From positions 1 through 9,412 of the forward strand of contig CALCPC010000876.1 in assembly GCA_937900975.1 (NCBI GenBank): DNA of 9,412 nt. Direction: 5' to 3'. The stretch is from an uncultured Paracoccaceae bacterium (GTDB taxonomy: Bacteria > Pseudomonadota > Alphaproteobacteria > Rhodobacterales > Rhodobacteraceae). Below, in pieces: positions 1 through 6,837 of this stretch (positions are counted from its first letter, which is position 1; every line of letters begins with the position of its first letter). The notes under the pieces were generated by a model that was not told the origin of the DNA, ran no database searches, and worked only from the letters and a program-made list of their open reading frames with translations. The translations under genes were made by a program, and so were the position numbers.

Positions 1-79
1 CGTAACTGGTAAAGCGCTGAGCGCCCTTCGGCATGCCGCCGCGCCGCTCGGCGATCCGGGCGGCGCGGTTTGGCGTCAC
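1..79 (-). CDS. Possible 5' fragment of a downstream gene, cut by window edge
   Basis: A minus-strand frame starts with GTG at 79-77, overlapping the RTX stop codon as GTGA, and stays open for 26 codons to base 1. It also contains an in-frame ATG at 34-32 that would give MPKGAQRFTSY. About 22 of the 26 third positions are G or C, which fits coding sequence in this genome. Against it, there is no clear Shine-Dalgarno sequence before either start, the stretch is very short, and no family is recognisable. The 4-nt overlap resembles the coupling seen at other junctions in this window, which is the main reason to list it. It could equally be non-coding DNA downstream of the RTX gene. Confidence 0.22.
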   Translation of the reverse strand, partial: MTPNRAARIAERRGGMPKGAQRFTSY

Positions 80-3000
80 AGCGTTGACAAGTCGTCGACG
101 CCGAGGGGCACGCCGTTGACGAATTTGGCCACGATTTCCGGCGCCTCGGCGCCCGACCCATCCGCGTCGTAAAGGAGGATGCCGGTGCCCGCGTCGAACA
201 GCAGACGGTCGTCCGCCTCGGCGGCCACGGTGCCAAGGACGAAGGCCTCGTCAAGGTCACCGATATCGAAGACATTGGTGTCGAAGGCCACCACATCCTC
301 GCCCTTGGTGAAATCGACCACGCGGTCGCCCTGATCGGCGATCCGGCTGTCGAAGACCACCGTATCCGACCCTGCGCCAAGCCGGATCACGTCGTCTCCG
401 TCGCCGCCGCTGAGGATGTCGTCGCCGGCGTCGCCGTAAAGCGCGTCGTCTCTGCCTTGACCGGCGAGGTCGTCATCGCCGTCGCCGCCGCGCAGCGTGT
501 CCCCGCCCCAGCCGCCGCGCAGAGTGTCGGCGCCATCGCCGCCGCGCAGCACATCCTTTTGGTCGCCGCCATGGAGAAAATCATCCCCGTCCTGACCGCT
601 TAACCGATCCTCGCCGCGGTGGCCGTAAAGCGTGTCGTTGCCATCGCCGCCATTGATCGTGTCGTCGCCAAGCTTGCCTTCGACATAATCGTCGCCGGCC
701 TCGGCGTTGATCAACTCATGCGCTGACGTGCCGATCAGGCTTTCGGCGATGGCAGTGCCGGCAAGCATCGTTTTTTCCGGGGGTTTGGCGGCCTCGTAAA
801 AGGTGTCGACATCGCCGTCGAAACTGTCCAGCAAGATGGCCTCAGTGCGGGTGAGCACGCGGTCGAAGATCACGATATCGCCGATCTCCCCCTCAAAGAA
901 CCAATCGGCGTTGTCGTCGATGTCGCGCCGCGTCCGGCTGGTCGCACCGACAAGGATGTTTTCGGTGTTGCCAAGCATACCGCCCTCGATCGGGTCATCG
1001 GTGTCGACAAGCGCGCCATTGACGTAAAGCTGGATGGCGTTTTTGTCGAAGGTGAAGGCAACCGTGTAGGCTTCACCTGCAACAATGGTTTCGTCCTTGT
1101 ACTTCAACTCCTCTTGCCCATCGACGCTTTGGAAGCGGACGCGCAGATAGCCGGAACTGTCTATCCAGATGTCGAGATGGCCACCGTTCTCGAAACCCGT
1201 GTGATCCTTGGACAGAAGCGCCCGCTCAAGCCCGCCGACGCTGTCTGCGGTAAAGGTGAAGGCCCAGGTTCCCGCTGCTTGCGCCAGATCGGCCTGGTGC
1301 GGGATCCGGTCGTAGCGCAGACCGTTGAAGACGCCGCCATCGTTGCGCAAGAGCGCCGAAAGCGGCGCCTGATCGGCCAGTGTCGTGTTCATGAACCCGC
1401 GCTCGGCATTCGTCAGGAACGGGTTCGAGGAATAGGCCTCAGGGTCGGTGCCAATCGGGTTGCCGGCGATGTCGCGGGTGTCGTAACCGAATATCTCATT
1501 GCCCTCGGGATCTGTGGTGATCTTGGCCTCGCCGGTTGGGGCTATGGCCTCCTGCAGCTCATCCACGGTTTTGGCCGCGCCAAAGTGTACCTTCGTGTCG
1601 GTTACGATGGCGTCTTCCTCAACCAGGTCGCCATGCACGACGATGTAGCCCAGATTGTCCTCGTCATGCGCGCCGCCGCCATTGCCCTGTTGGGAGTAGA
1701 CCTCAATGATCGACACGATGCTGTCGGCCAGCCCGTCGCCGTCGCTGTCGAAATTGACATAGTCGACACGCACATTGGCCGTGTGGCCGAGAACGCTGAT
1801 CGTGTCTTCTTCGGCGCTGTAATCCGCGATCACCTCGATCCCGAGACTGTCGACCCAGTGATCGTGGAGAAACCGGTTCTCGCCCGCGACGCCCATCCAA
1901 TCGATGGTGCGGTCTTCGTTGACGTGCTTCATGATGATGTCGAGCTTGGCGTTGATCCGAAGCTCAAAGTAAAAGTGATCGTTGCCGGCGCCGCCGAAAA
2001 GGATGTCGTCGCCGACAAGCGGCTGGTCCCAATCCTGAAGGGTCAGCGTTTCGTAGTCGATCGTGCCTTCCTCGGCATCGCGGGAGGGGGCGCCAAGCAC
2101 AAGCTGGCCGATCCGTTGCTCGCCCGCGTCCGAGACCGAGATCAGAAGGTCGTTGCCGCCAGCGCCGATCAGCATGTCAGAGCCGCGCCCGCCGTCGAGC
2201 ACATCGTCGCCGACGCCGCCGTTCAGGCGGTCGTCGCCATAGCCGCCTTCGATCACATCATCGCCGGCGTTGCCCCAAAGCCGGTCGTCCCCGGCCTCGC
2301 CGTAAACCGTGTCCATGCCCTGGCCCGCGCGGATATTGTCGTCGCCATCCATCATCGGTTGCGGGCCCGAGGGGGCGGTCAGCGCCGTGCCCGGCCCTTC
2401 GTTGATCAGCTTGTTGATCTCGGATTTTGAAAGCGCGTCGCCCGGCGCCGTGCCGCCCCAAACGCCGAATTCCGCAATCGCGCCATCGAACGGGTCGTCC
2501 AGCCGGCGGTCATCGACCGCGAAGGCCTGCGCGCTGTCGTTGAGATCCGTGCGCGCCTGATCGGCGCCCAACACCCAGGGCTCATGATTGTTGAACATGA
2601 ACGCGGTTGTGTGAAGGTCGGGTGTCGGCACCGCGCCTTCCACACTGGTCCAGGCGTTGGCATCGATGGCCTGGCCATCGAGATAGACGGTCACGCCGTT
2701 TTCGGTGAAGTTGACGGCGATATGCGCCCAGTCGCCTTCGCTCAGAAGGCCGTCGCCCGTCTCCCAAGACCGGTTGGCACCGCCATCCCCGGGCGCCATA
2801 CGCAGGATCAGCCCGCCGCCATCGGTCATGCCAAGCCGGAAATGCCCGCCCTCGCCGCTGTTGCGCTGATCTTTGGTGACAAACATCTGCTCCCGCCCCA
2901 GATCGTCGGGGCGGACCCACAGCGCGATGGTGCCTTGCGAGATTTCGTGCGCCGTCGCGTGGTGGATATAGGCATATTCGTCGACGCCATTGAAGCTGAG

Positions 3001-4977
3001 CGCCGCGACGCCGGGTTTCGGCCCTGCGACGACGCCGTCAAGACGCAAGAGCGCCTGGTTTTCATAAAGCGTATAGGCCTTCGCCGTCGACTGCCCGCGC
3101 GCGTCCTCAAAAGCGCCGTTGCCGGCGTCGGCAAAGGACCAGTAGCCGACGGCCCCCGGCAGGCCGTTGCCGCCGGGCTGGGCATAGCTTGGGGCCAGTG
3201 TTTCGGACTTGTCGGTGCCTTGGATCGTCTGACCCGCGACATCCTGCTGGCTGAGCGGGGTGAAATTACCGCGGGTGGGCGTCAGCGGCGCCGCGTTGGG
3301 GCCAGCCACCTGCATTTGGTCGAGATAGGGGTTGTCGATATGCTCCCAAGGAGAGCCGGTCACAGCCCCATAATTGCCCTGGTCGTCCCGCGTATCATAG
3401 CCGTAGACGCCGTCATCGGTGACCTTTACGTCGCCATCGGGGAACAGTGCCTCGGCCACCTCATCGATAGTCTCGACGATGCCGTAGGTGACGCCGGCAT
3501 CGGTTTGGATGTCATCCTCGGCCACCAGATCGCCATAGACGATGATCTGGCCGATCAAATCCTGGTCATGCGCCCCGCCCGCACGGGCCTGATTGTCCAT
3601 GCAGGCACAGGTCGAATTGCCGGTGGCAACGCAATTCCCGCTTTGGTTCGACCAAACGGTGATGACCGTCTCGTCATAGCCGTCGTTGTTGATATCGACA
3701 TACTCAACCTGGCAAATTTCGGCGGTATGGCCGATGATGGCGATTGTGTCTTCGGCGTCATTGTAGTCCGCGATCACTTCGATGCCGAAATAGTCGGTCC
3801 AATGGTCGTGAAGCTCGTCGTTTTCGCCGGCAACGCCGCCCCAATTGATCGTCCCGTCTGAGCGTGTGTGTTTTTCGATGATCTCAAGCTTGGCGTTGAT
3901 GAGCGAGGTGAACAGGAAGGTGTCGCGGCCCTCCCCGCCGACCATGATGTCATCGCCGATCAGCGGCTGACCCTCATAACCGTAGAGCTTTTGGCGGTCC
4001 ATATTGACCTCGCCATCGGGGTCGTCGCGGGTCGGGTTGCCGACGGCCAACTGGCCGATGCGCTGCTCGCCCGTGTCCGAGCGGCTGATCAAAAGGTCGT
4101 TGCCCGCGCCGCCGATCAGCATGTCAGCGCCGCGCCCGCCGTCGAGCACATCGTCGCCGTCGCCGCCTTCGAGGTAGTCGTCGCCGTAATTGCCAAAGAG
4201 GGTGTCGTCGCCAAGCCCACCGGCGATCTGGTCGTCGCCGCCAAGCCCGTCGACGATATCGACGCCGTCGGTCCCGGTGTAAACGTCGTCCCCGTCGACG
4301 AGATCGATGTTGAAATGCGACGGGTGATAGGCGTCATAGGCGACAATCTCGGTGCCCGCGGGGGGATTTGTAAACTCTTCGACCGAGCCGAAGAGCGCGG
4401 AGGGGTCCACCGTGATGCCGTCGATCTTAAGGTCGAACGATTGGCGCCCGGTGTTGTCGAAATAAAGAAGGTCGATTTCGTAAAGCCCGCCGTCAAATTC
4501 AGCGGCGCGGACGGTGGCGTCGGCGGCGCGCGTGCCTTCGAAGGTCATAAAATCGACGCCGCCAAGCACCAGCTGGAAACCGTCGTCGGAGACGACTTCG
4601 ATTTCATGGGTGCCGGGGGGAATGTAGATATAGCCCGACATCAAAAAGCCCGCGGGATCCACCAAAACGGCGTCGCCATCGCCCATGATGCTGGCGCCAT
4701 CGGGGCCCAGGAACTCTGTCACCGTCGGATCGTTTTCGGTGCTGTGGTAATCGAGGGTTGTCGCCGTGAAGGTGAGGTCGGGGCTGTCGGCCGCGACGAT
4801 CAGGTCTTCCAGCTCTGAGATGGTGCGGATCCGGTCGACGCCGGCATAGACCGCGCCGGCCAGGCCCGACCCGGACAAGGGCACCCCGCCTGGCCCTTGC
4901 GTGAGACCGACGACCGGCGACAGGCCGGCGGGTGTGTCGATCGTGTCGGACTCAAAAAGAATGCTGTAGTCGTTCAT
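76..4977 (-). CDS. Large RTX calcium-binding protein with PA14-like and two LamG-like domains, type I secreted
   Basis: This 1633-residue protein is probably exported by a type I secretion system and folds outside the cell on binding calcium. Visible order: PA14-like domain at about 41-196 (with SDDGFQLVLGG and YEIDLLYFDNTG); RTX block at about 234-296; conserved module at about 297-550 with HDHW at 390-393; LamG/concanavalin-like domain at about 609-840; second RTX block at 877-947; second module with HDHW at 1038-1041; second LamG-like domain at about 1215-1385; C-terminal RTX block at 1424-1541; then a serralysin-like secretion tail with DRVVDFTKGEDVVAFD and an acidic, hydrophobic end. Calcium-loop-like stretches occur at 428-436 and 1077-1085. 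There is no N-terminal signal peptide, as expected for this route. The second of two adjacent ATGs is chosen because GGAG lies 7 nt before it. A glycan-binding or adhesive role is inferred from the PA14 and LamG domains; no catalytic motif is evident. No ABC exporter or membrane-fusion gene is in the window. Confidence 0.93.
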   Translation of the reverse strand: MNDYSILFESDTIDTPAGLSPVVGLTQGPGGVPLSGSGLAGAVYAGVDRIRTISELEDLIVAADSPDLTFTATTLDYHSTENDPTVTEFLGPDGASIMGDGDAVLVDPAGFLMSGYIYIPPGTHEIEVVSDDGFQLVLGGVDFMTFEGTRAADATVRAAEFDGGLYEIDLLYFDNTGRQSFDLKIDGITVDPSALFGSVEEFTNPPAGTEIVAYDAYHPSHFNIDLVDGDDVYTGTDGVDIVDGLGGDDQIAGGLGDDTLFGNYGDDYLEGGDGDDVLDGGRGADMLIGGAGNDLLISRSDTGEQRIGQLAVGNPTRDDPDGEVNMDRQKLYGYEGQPLIGDDIMVGGEGRDTFLFTSLINAKLEIIEKHTRSDGTINWGGVAGENDELHDHWTDYFGIEVIADYNDAEDTIAIIGHTAEICQVEYVDINNDGYDETVITVWSNQSGNCVATGNSTCACMDNQARAGGAHDQDLIGQIIVYGDLVAEDDIQTDAGVTYGIVETIDEVAEALFPDGDVKVTDDGVYGYDTRDDQGNYGAVTGSPWEHIDNPYLDQMQVAGPNAAPLTPTRGNFTPLSQQDVAGQTIQGTDKSETLAPSYAQPGGNGLPGAVGYWSFADAGNGAFEDARGQSTAKAYTLYENQALLRLDGVVAGPKPGVAALSFNGVDEYAYIHHATAHEISQGTIALWVRPDDLGREQMFVTKDQRNSGEGGHFRLGMTDGGGLILRMAPGDGGANRSWETGDGLLSEGDWAHIAVNFTENGVTVYLDGQAIDANAWTSVEGAVPTPDLHTTAFMFNNHEPWVLGADQARTDLNDSAQAFAVDDRRLDDPFDGAIAEFGVWGGTAPGDALSKSEINKLINEGPGTALTAPSGPQPMMDGDDNIRAGQGMDTVYGEAGDDRLWGNAGDDVIEGGYGDDRLNGGVGDDVLDGGRGSDMLIGAGGNDLLISVSDAGEQRIGQLVLGAPSRDAEEGTIDYETLTLQDWDQPLVGDDILFGGAGNDHFYFELRINAKLDIIMKHVNEDRTIDWMGVAGENRFLHDHWVDSLGIEVIADYSAEEDTISVLGHTANVRVDYVNFDSDGDGLADSIVSIIEVYSQQGNGGGAHDEDNLGYIVVHGDLVEEDAIVTDTKVHFGAAKTVDELQEAIAPTGEAKITTDPEGNEIFGYDTRDIAGNPIGTDPEAYSSNPFLTNAERGFMNTTLADQAPLSALLRNDGGVFNGLRYDRIPHQADLAQAAGTWAFTFTADSVGGLERALLSKDHTGFENGGHLDIWIDSSGYLRVRFQSVDGQEELKYKDETIVAGEAYTVAFTFDKNAIQLYVNGALVDTDDPIEGGMLGNTENILVGATSRTRRDIDDNADWFFEGEIGDIVIFDRVLTRTEAILLDSFDGDVDTFYEAAKPPEKTMLAGTAIAESLIGTSAHELINAEAGDDYVEGKLGDDTINGGDGNDTLYGHRGEDRLSGQDGDDFLHGGDQKDVLRGGDGADTLRGGWGGDTLRGGDGDDDLAGQGRDDALYGDAGDDILSGGDGDDVIRLGAGSDTVVFDSRIADQGDRVVDFTKGEDVVAFDTNVFDIGDLDEAFVLGTVAAEADDRLLFDAGTGILLYDADGSGAEAPEIVAKFVNGVPLGVDDLSTL
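355..708 (-). repeat. C-terminal RTX nonapeptide block
   Basis: This stretch encodes residues 1424-1541 of the RTX protein. It is a run of glycine- and aspartate-rich nonapeptides of the GGxGxDxLx type, such as GGDGNDTLYG and GGDGDDVIRLG. In this family such repeats form a calcium-bound parallel beta-roll next to the secretion signal. It is the longest of the three blocks, with roughly a dozen units. Some units are degenerate, for example GHRGEDRLS, GGDQKDVLR and GQGRDDALY. Confidence 0.9.
1414..2349 (-). repeat. Internal duplication, copy B (RTX block plus HDHW module)
   Basis: This stretch encodes residues 877-1188 and is homologous to copy A at 3325-4278. Matching anchors are GGRGSDMLIG, GEQRIGQL, INAKLDII, GVAGEN, HDHW, GIEVIADY, GHTA, GGAHD and GYDTRD, all offset by 648-649 residues from copy A. 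Around the start of the module (about 2110-2213) the DNA is also close to copy A, with long exact stretches, pointing to a fairly recent duplication or gene conversion. Copy B contains no cysteines. Confidence 0.85.
3325..4278 (-). repeat. Internal duplication, copy A (RTX block plus HDHW module)
   Basis: This stretch encodes residues 234-551. It opens with RTX nonapeptides, then GGRGADMLIGG, GEQRIGQL, INAKLEII, GVAGEN, HDHW, GIEVIADY and GHTA, and ends near GYDTRD. It pairs with copy B at 1414-2349. Unlike copy B, it carries an insertion between residues 447 and 466 with three cysteines (449, 457, 459) plus a fourth at 422. I recall similar HDHW modules between RTX repeats in other marine proteobacterial proteins, but know no domain name or function for them. 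Confidence 0.85.
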
Positions 4978-4984
4978 CATGCGT

Positions 4985-4988
4985 CTCC
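4985..4988 (-). promoter_or_regulatory. Shine-Dalgarno site of the RTX gene
   Basis: GGAG on the minus strand ends 7 nt before the ATG at 4977-4975 and 4 nt before the adjacent ATG at 4980-4978. The spacing favours the inner ATG. It also argues against the longer open frame reaching 5097, whose extra 40 residues are Cys- and Arg-rich and unlike this protein family. Confidence 0.65.
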
Positions 4989-5118
4989 ATCGACCGGGAT
5001 AGCGGGCCCGGCATCGTTCGATTTTTTTGTGAACTCGTTCGGCCCGGCACAGCACAGACCTTACAAACGAAACGCAACACAGAGCGTTGGCGCACACCCC
5101 AAGGGCGACGGTCGCGTA

Positions 5119-5137
5119 AAAACGTTACTACCGTTTT
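5119..5137. promoter_or_regulatory. Perfect dyad upstream of the RTX gene, possible operator
   Basis: AAAACG and CGTTTT are separated by 7 nt (5119-5124 and 5132-5137), about 140 bp upstream of the RTX start codon and within the AT-rich stretch. The size and symmetry fit a dimeric regulator's site, but short dyads arise by chance and I recognise no known consensus. Confidence 0.25.
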
Positions 5138-5175
5138 GCGAGGCGAATTACTTTTATCTTCAAATTTTTTTTCAT
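5128..5175 (-). CDS. Possible 15-residue basic micro-ORF in the RTX leader
   Basis: An ATG at 5175-5173 opens a frame encoding MKKNLKIKVIRLAKR, ending with TAG at 5130-5128. A short hairpin (GGCGA/TCGCC, 5177-5181 and 5186-5190) lies just upstream of the ATG, where it could mask initiation. There is no clear Shine-Dalgarno sequence. The Lys-rich composition follows from the local A-runs, so this may be chance. If translated, it might act as a leader peptide for the RTX gene, which starts about 150 nt downstream. Confidence 0.12.
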   Translation of the reverse strand: MKKNLKIKVIRLAKR

Positions 5176-5362
5176 GGGCGAAATCTCGCCAAGACAAGGG
5201 ATAGTAATCAGAGGATATATCGGGGGTTGAATATTTGATATCGCGGCATGAACGCGCCGCGGACATCGCGTCGCCAAACTTCGGCCATAATCGACCCTTT
5301 GGCGGGGCGAAGTCCCGGGTCGGGACGCGGGACGCATGGCATATCGGCGAACATGCGCGGCC

Positions 5363-5407
5363 AGGCCGCGCCCGCGCGACCGGATCCGCGCGCGGTCTTC
5401 GCGGCCT
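5363..5407. repeat. Nested GC-rich inverted repeat downstream of the operon
   Basis: An outer 8-bp perfect stem (5363-5370 with 5400-5407) encloses an inner 7-bp perfect stem (5372-5378 with 5389-5395) around a 10-nt loop. The whole would form a long, strong hairpin some 55 nt past the last operon stop codon. That position suits a transcript end or 3' stabilising structure. No U-run follows it in the minus direction, so it is not a classic intrinsic terminator. Confidence 0.45.
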
Positions 5408-5429
5408 AAAATCTGTGCAGCGTTTTAGG
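5405..5429. repeat. Inverted repeat overlapping the GC-rich hairpin
   Basis: CCTAAAA (5405-5411) and TTTTAGG (5423-5429) are perfect complements around an 11-nt loop. The left arm shares three bases with the right arm of the 5363-5407 hairpin, so the two structures partly compete. On the minus strand the 3' arm contributes a short T4 run, giving weak terminator character about 33-57 nt past the operon's last stop codon. Confidence 0.35.
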
Positions 5430-5461
5430 GACCGGGTGCGCACCGAGGCGGAGCAGCCGAA

Positions 5462-6208
5462 TCATGCCGCCGAAAGCGCGGTCCAGCAGCGGGTTTCGAT
5501 GCGCCCGTTAAAGCAGGGCAGCGCAAGCTCTGCCCGACCATGGGTAAGCGCTTTGCGGTCAAGCACCGGACGGCCGACATGAAACGGGTTGATCGCATGG
5601 GTGGCAATGCCGGTGTCGCCGTCCCAACGGCCGAAGACATAGCCCGCGTCGAAGGCCGCGCGCAGCGGCGCTTCGGGCCGCGCTCCATGCGCAAGCGCGG
5701 CGCTTAGCGCGCGCAAGGGCGGCGCGGTGCTGCAGCCGGTGCCCAGCAGAAACGCGGTCGCATCCCAGACCAGATGCAGTTGCCAGGATCCCGCGTGCCA
5801 AACCGCGCGGTTCGGTTGCCCTGCGGCGTCGCGGGTCCACCGCTCTCGGTAGGGCGCTTGACCCCCGTCCTCGATCAACGCGCCGTCGGCGTCCCAGGAC
5901 AGCCGCCCGATATCGGCGGTCTCTGGCGTGCCGTGAAAGTTGATTGCCCGGGTCCATGTGCAAAGGGTGTCGGCCACCGAAATCGTCCCGGCAAAACCTT
6001 CGGCCCGCAGAAGTTGCGACAGCGTCCCCGCGTCAAGATCGGCAAGCGCATCGGCCCCCGCCGTGTCCGGCGGATCCGCAGGCAGGCGGATGTCGCAATA
6101 ACCGCCCGCCGCCTGCCACCAGATCACCCTCGTTTGGCTGTCGCGCTGGCCGCCGGCGTCGATCCATGCGCGCCGCCAGCGCCCGACAACGTCCTCGGGC
6201 GCGATCAC
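5462..6208 (-). CDS. Conserved hypothetical Trp-rich protein, last gene of the operon
   Basis: This 248-residue protein is not firmly recognised. The start is GTG at 6208-6206, overlapping the hydrolase stop codon as GTGA; a frame reaching up to 6400 exists but its extra residues are Arg-rich shadow of the upstream gene. The sequence has 12 tryptophans and 5 cysteines (38, 83, 159, 232, 241). No signal peptide or membrane segment is seen, so it is probably cytoplasmic. The N-terminal half has short aromatic strands with turns (WRRAW, VIWWQAAGGYCDIRLP, GFAGTISVAD, YRERW) and the C-terminal half also looks strand-rich (YVFGRWDGDTGIATHAINPF). A two-part beta-barrel, lipocalin-like fold is a guess from this pattern. 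Translational coupling to the hydrolase suggests a role in the same pathway, perhaps ligand binding, but no catalytic motif is evident. Confidence 0.82.
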   Translation of the reverse strand: MIAPEDVVGRWRRAWIDAGGQRDSQTRVIWWQAAGGYCDIRLPADPPDTAGADALADLDAGTLSQLLRAEGFAGTISVADTLCTWTRAINFHGTPETADIGRLSWDADGALIEDGGQAPYRERWTRDAAGQPNRAVWHAGSWQLHLVWDATAFLLGTGCSTAPPLRALSAALAHGARPEAPLRAAFDAGYVFGRWDGDTGIATHAINPFHVGRPVLDRKALTHGRAELALPCFNGRIETRCWTALSAA

Positions 6209-6825
6209 GCGGCCTCGGCCACATGGGCGTGCATGGCCGTAATCATCCCTTCGGTGGATTGCACGGCGCCGGTCTGCAGATACTCCATCGCGTTCAAAGA
6301 CGCCTGCTGCGCGGCGAGTGAGGTGCCGCCAACGCTGTCGCCCACCACCCGACAATAGTAGTCGTGCTGATGGCCGTCGACGAAGGTGTAGTGGACGCAC
6401 ACATCCGTCATCCCGCCGATCAGGATCAGCGTCTCGGCCTTCAAACCCTTCAGCAGGATCTCAAGCTCGGTCCCAAAAAAGCAGGAGTATCGGCGCTTGC
6501 GGATGAAATAGTCGCTGTCCCTTTGCCCGGTGATGTCGGTGGGCAGATCTGTCGTCGGCTCCCCCTCAAGGCAATGCACGCCCTCGGCGCCGTCAAGCTC
6601 CCGCCCGAAATCGATCATGTCGCGGCGATGCGCCTCCTGAAAATAGATCGTGGGCATTCCGATGTCCCGCGCAGTGCGGATGACCGTCAGCGCGCGGCGC
6701 ATATTGTCCTGATAGCCCGGCATCGTCGGGATGCCGAAATCGGCCTTGTTGTCGAGAAAGGCAGAGCCTTGGATATCGATGACCAAAAGGACGGCATTGC
6801 CGATTAGGGTTGGTTGGCGAGGCAT
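6205..6825 (-). CDS. Isochorismatase-family cysteine hydrolase
   Basis: This 206-residue cytoplasmic enzyme has the alpha/beta fold and catalytic triad expected of the isochorismatase-like (N-carbamoylsarcosine amidase-related) family: Asp17 in VLLVIDIQG, Lys110 in FIRKRRYSCFFGT, and the nucleophile Cys143 in GGMTDVCVHYT. Length is typical of the family. Members hydrolyse amide, carbamoyl or ureido bonds (nicotinamidase, RutB, biuret hydrolase), while a few act on isochorismate. The substrate cannot be read from the sequence. The presence of the nucleophilic cysteine favours an amidohydrolase over an isochorismatase. The ATG at 6825 follows GAGGGAG by 5 nt, and the gene starts 10 nt after the permease stop, then overlaps the next gene by 4 nt. 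Placement behind a polyamine-type importer suggests it acts on the imported compound or a derivative of it. Confidence 0.93.
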   Translation of the reverse strand: MPRQPTLIGNAVLLVIDIQGSAFLDNKADFGIPTMPGYQDNMRRALTVIRTARDIGMPTIYFQEAHRRDMIDFGRELDGAEGVHCLEGEPTTDLPTDITGQRDSDYFIRKRRYSCFFGTELEILLKGLKAETLILIGGMTDVCVHYTFVDGHQHDYYCRVVGDSVGGTSLAAQQASLNAMEYLQTGAVQSTEGMITAMHAHVAEAA

Positions 6826-6830
6826 GAACG

Positions 6831-6837
6831 CTCCCTC
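6831..6837 (-). promoter_or_regulatory. Shine-Dalgarno site of the cysteine hydrolase
   Basis: GAGGGAG on the minus strand ends 5 nt before the ATG at 6825-6823 and overlaps the TGA stop of the permease. It is the strongest ribosome binding site in the operon, which could keep the hydrolase translated even though the preceding permease gene has an early stop codon. Confidence 0.7.

Larger units (their letters stand above)
4978..5461. other. 484-bp intergenic region between the operon end and the RTX gene
   Basis: I see no convincing gene here. The operon-proximal part (5240-5461) is GC-rich and has several perfect inverted repeats: 5242-5247/5256-5261, 5312-5317/5321-5326, 5363-5370/5400-5407 and 5405-5411/5423-5429. 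The RTX-proximal part (about 5105-5240) is clearly more AT-rich and is the likeliest site of the RTX promoter. I found no pair of good -35/-10 boxes on the minus strand. None of the hairpins is followed by a U-tract in the minus direction, so the operon's terminator is unresolved. Confidence 0.7.

Noticed and set aside
40..67. Perfect 8-bp inverted repeat with a 12-nt loop just after the RTX gene, as a terminator
   Set aside because: No U-run follows on the minus strand, and it overlaps a possible coding start; GC-rich dyads are common by chance here.
355..708. Regular short DNA repeats resembling a CRISPR-like or satellite array
   Set aside because: The periodicity is 27 nt, in frame, and encodes RTX nonapeptides; units vary and there are no unique spacers.
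1114..4818. Three long open frames on the plus strand (1114-2430, 2584-3861, 3868-4818)
   Set aside because: They lie antisense to the RTX gene and arise because its Gly- and Asp-rich GNN codons rarely give stops on the opposite strand. Their products are Val/Ala/Asp-rich with no recognisable domain.
4978..5097. N-terminal extension of the RTX protein to an upstream start at 5097
   Set aside because: The extra residues are Cys/Arg-rich and unlike an RTX N-terminus, while GGAG is well placed for the ATG at 4977.
6209..6400. N-terminal extension of the 248-residue protein to 6400
   Set aside because: It would overlap the hydrolase gene by nearly 200 bp and is Arg-rich, as expected of a shadow frame. 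The GTGA overlap start is more natural.
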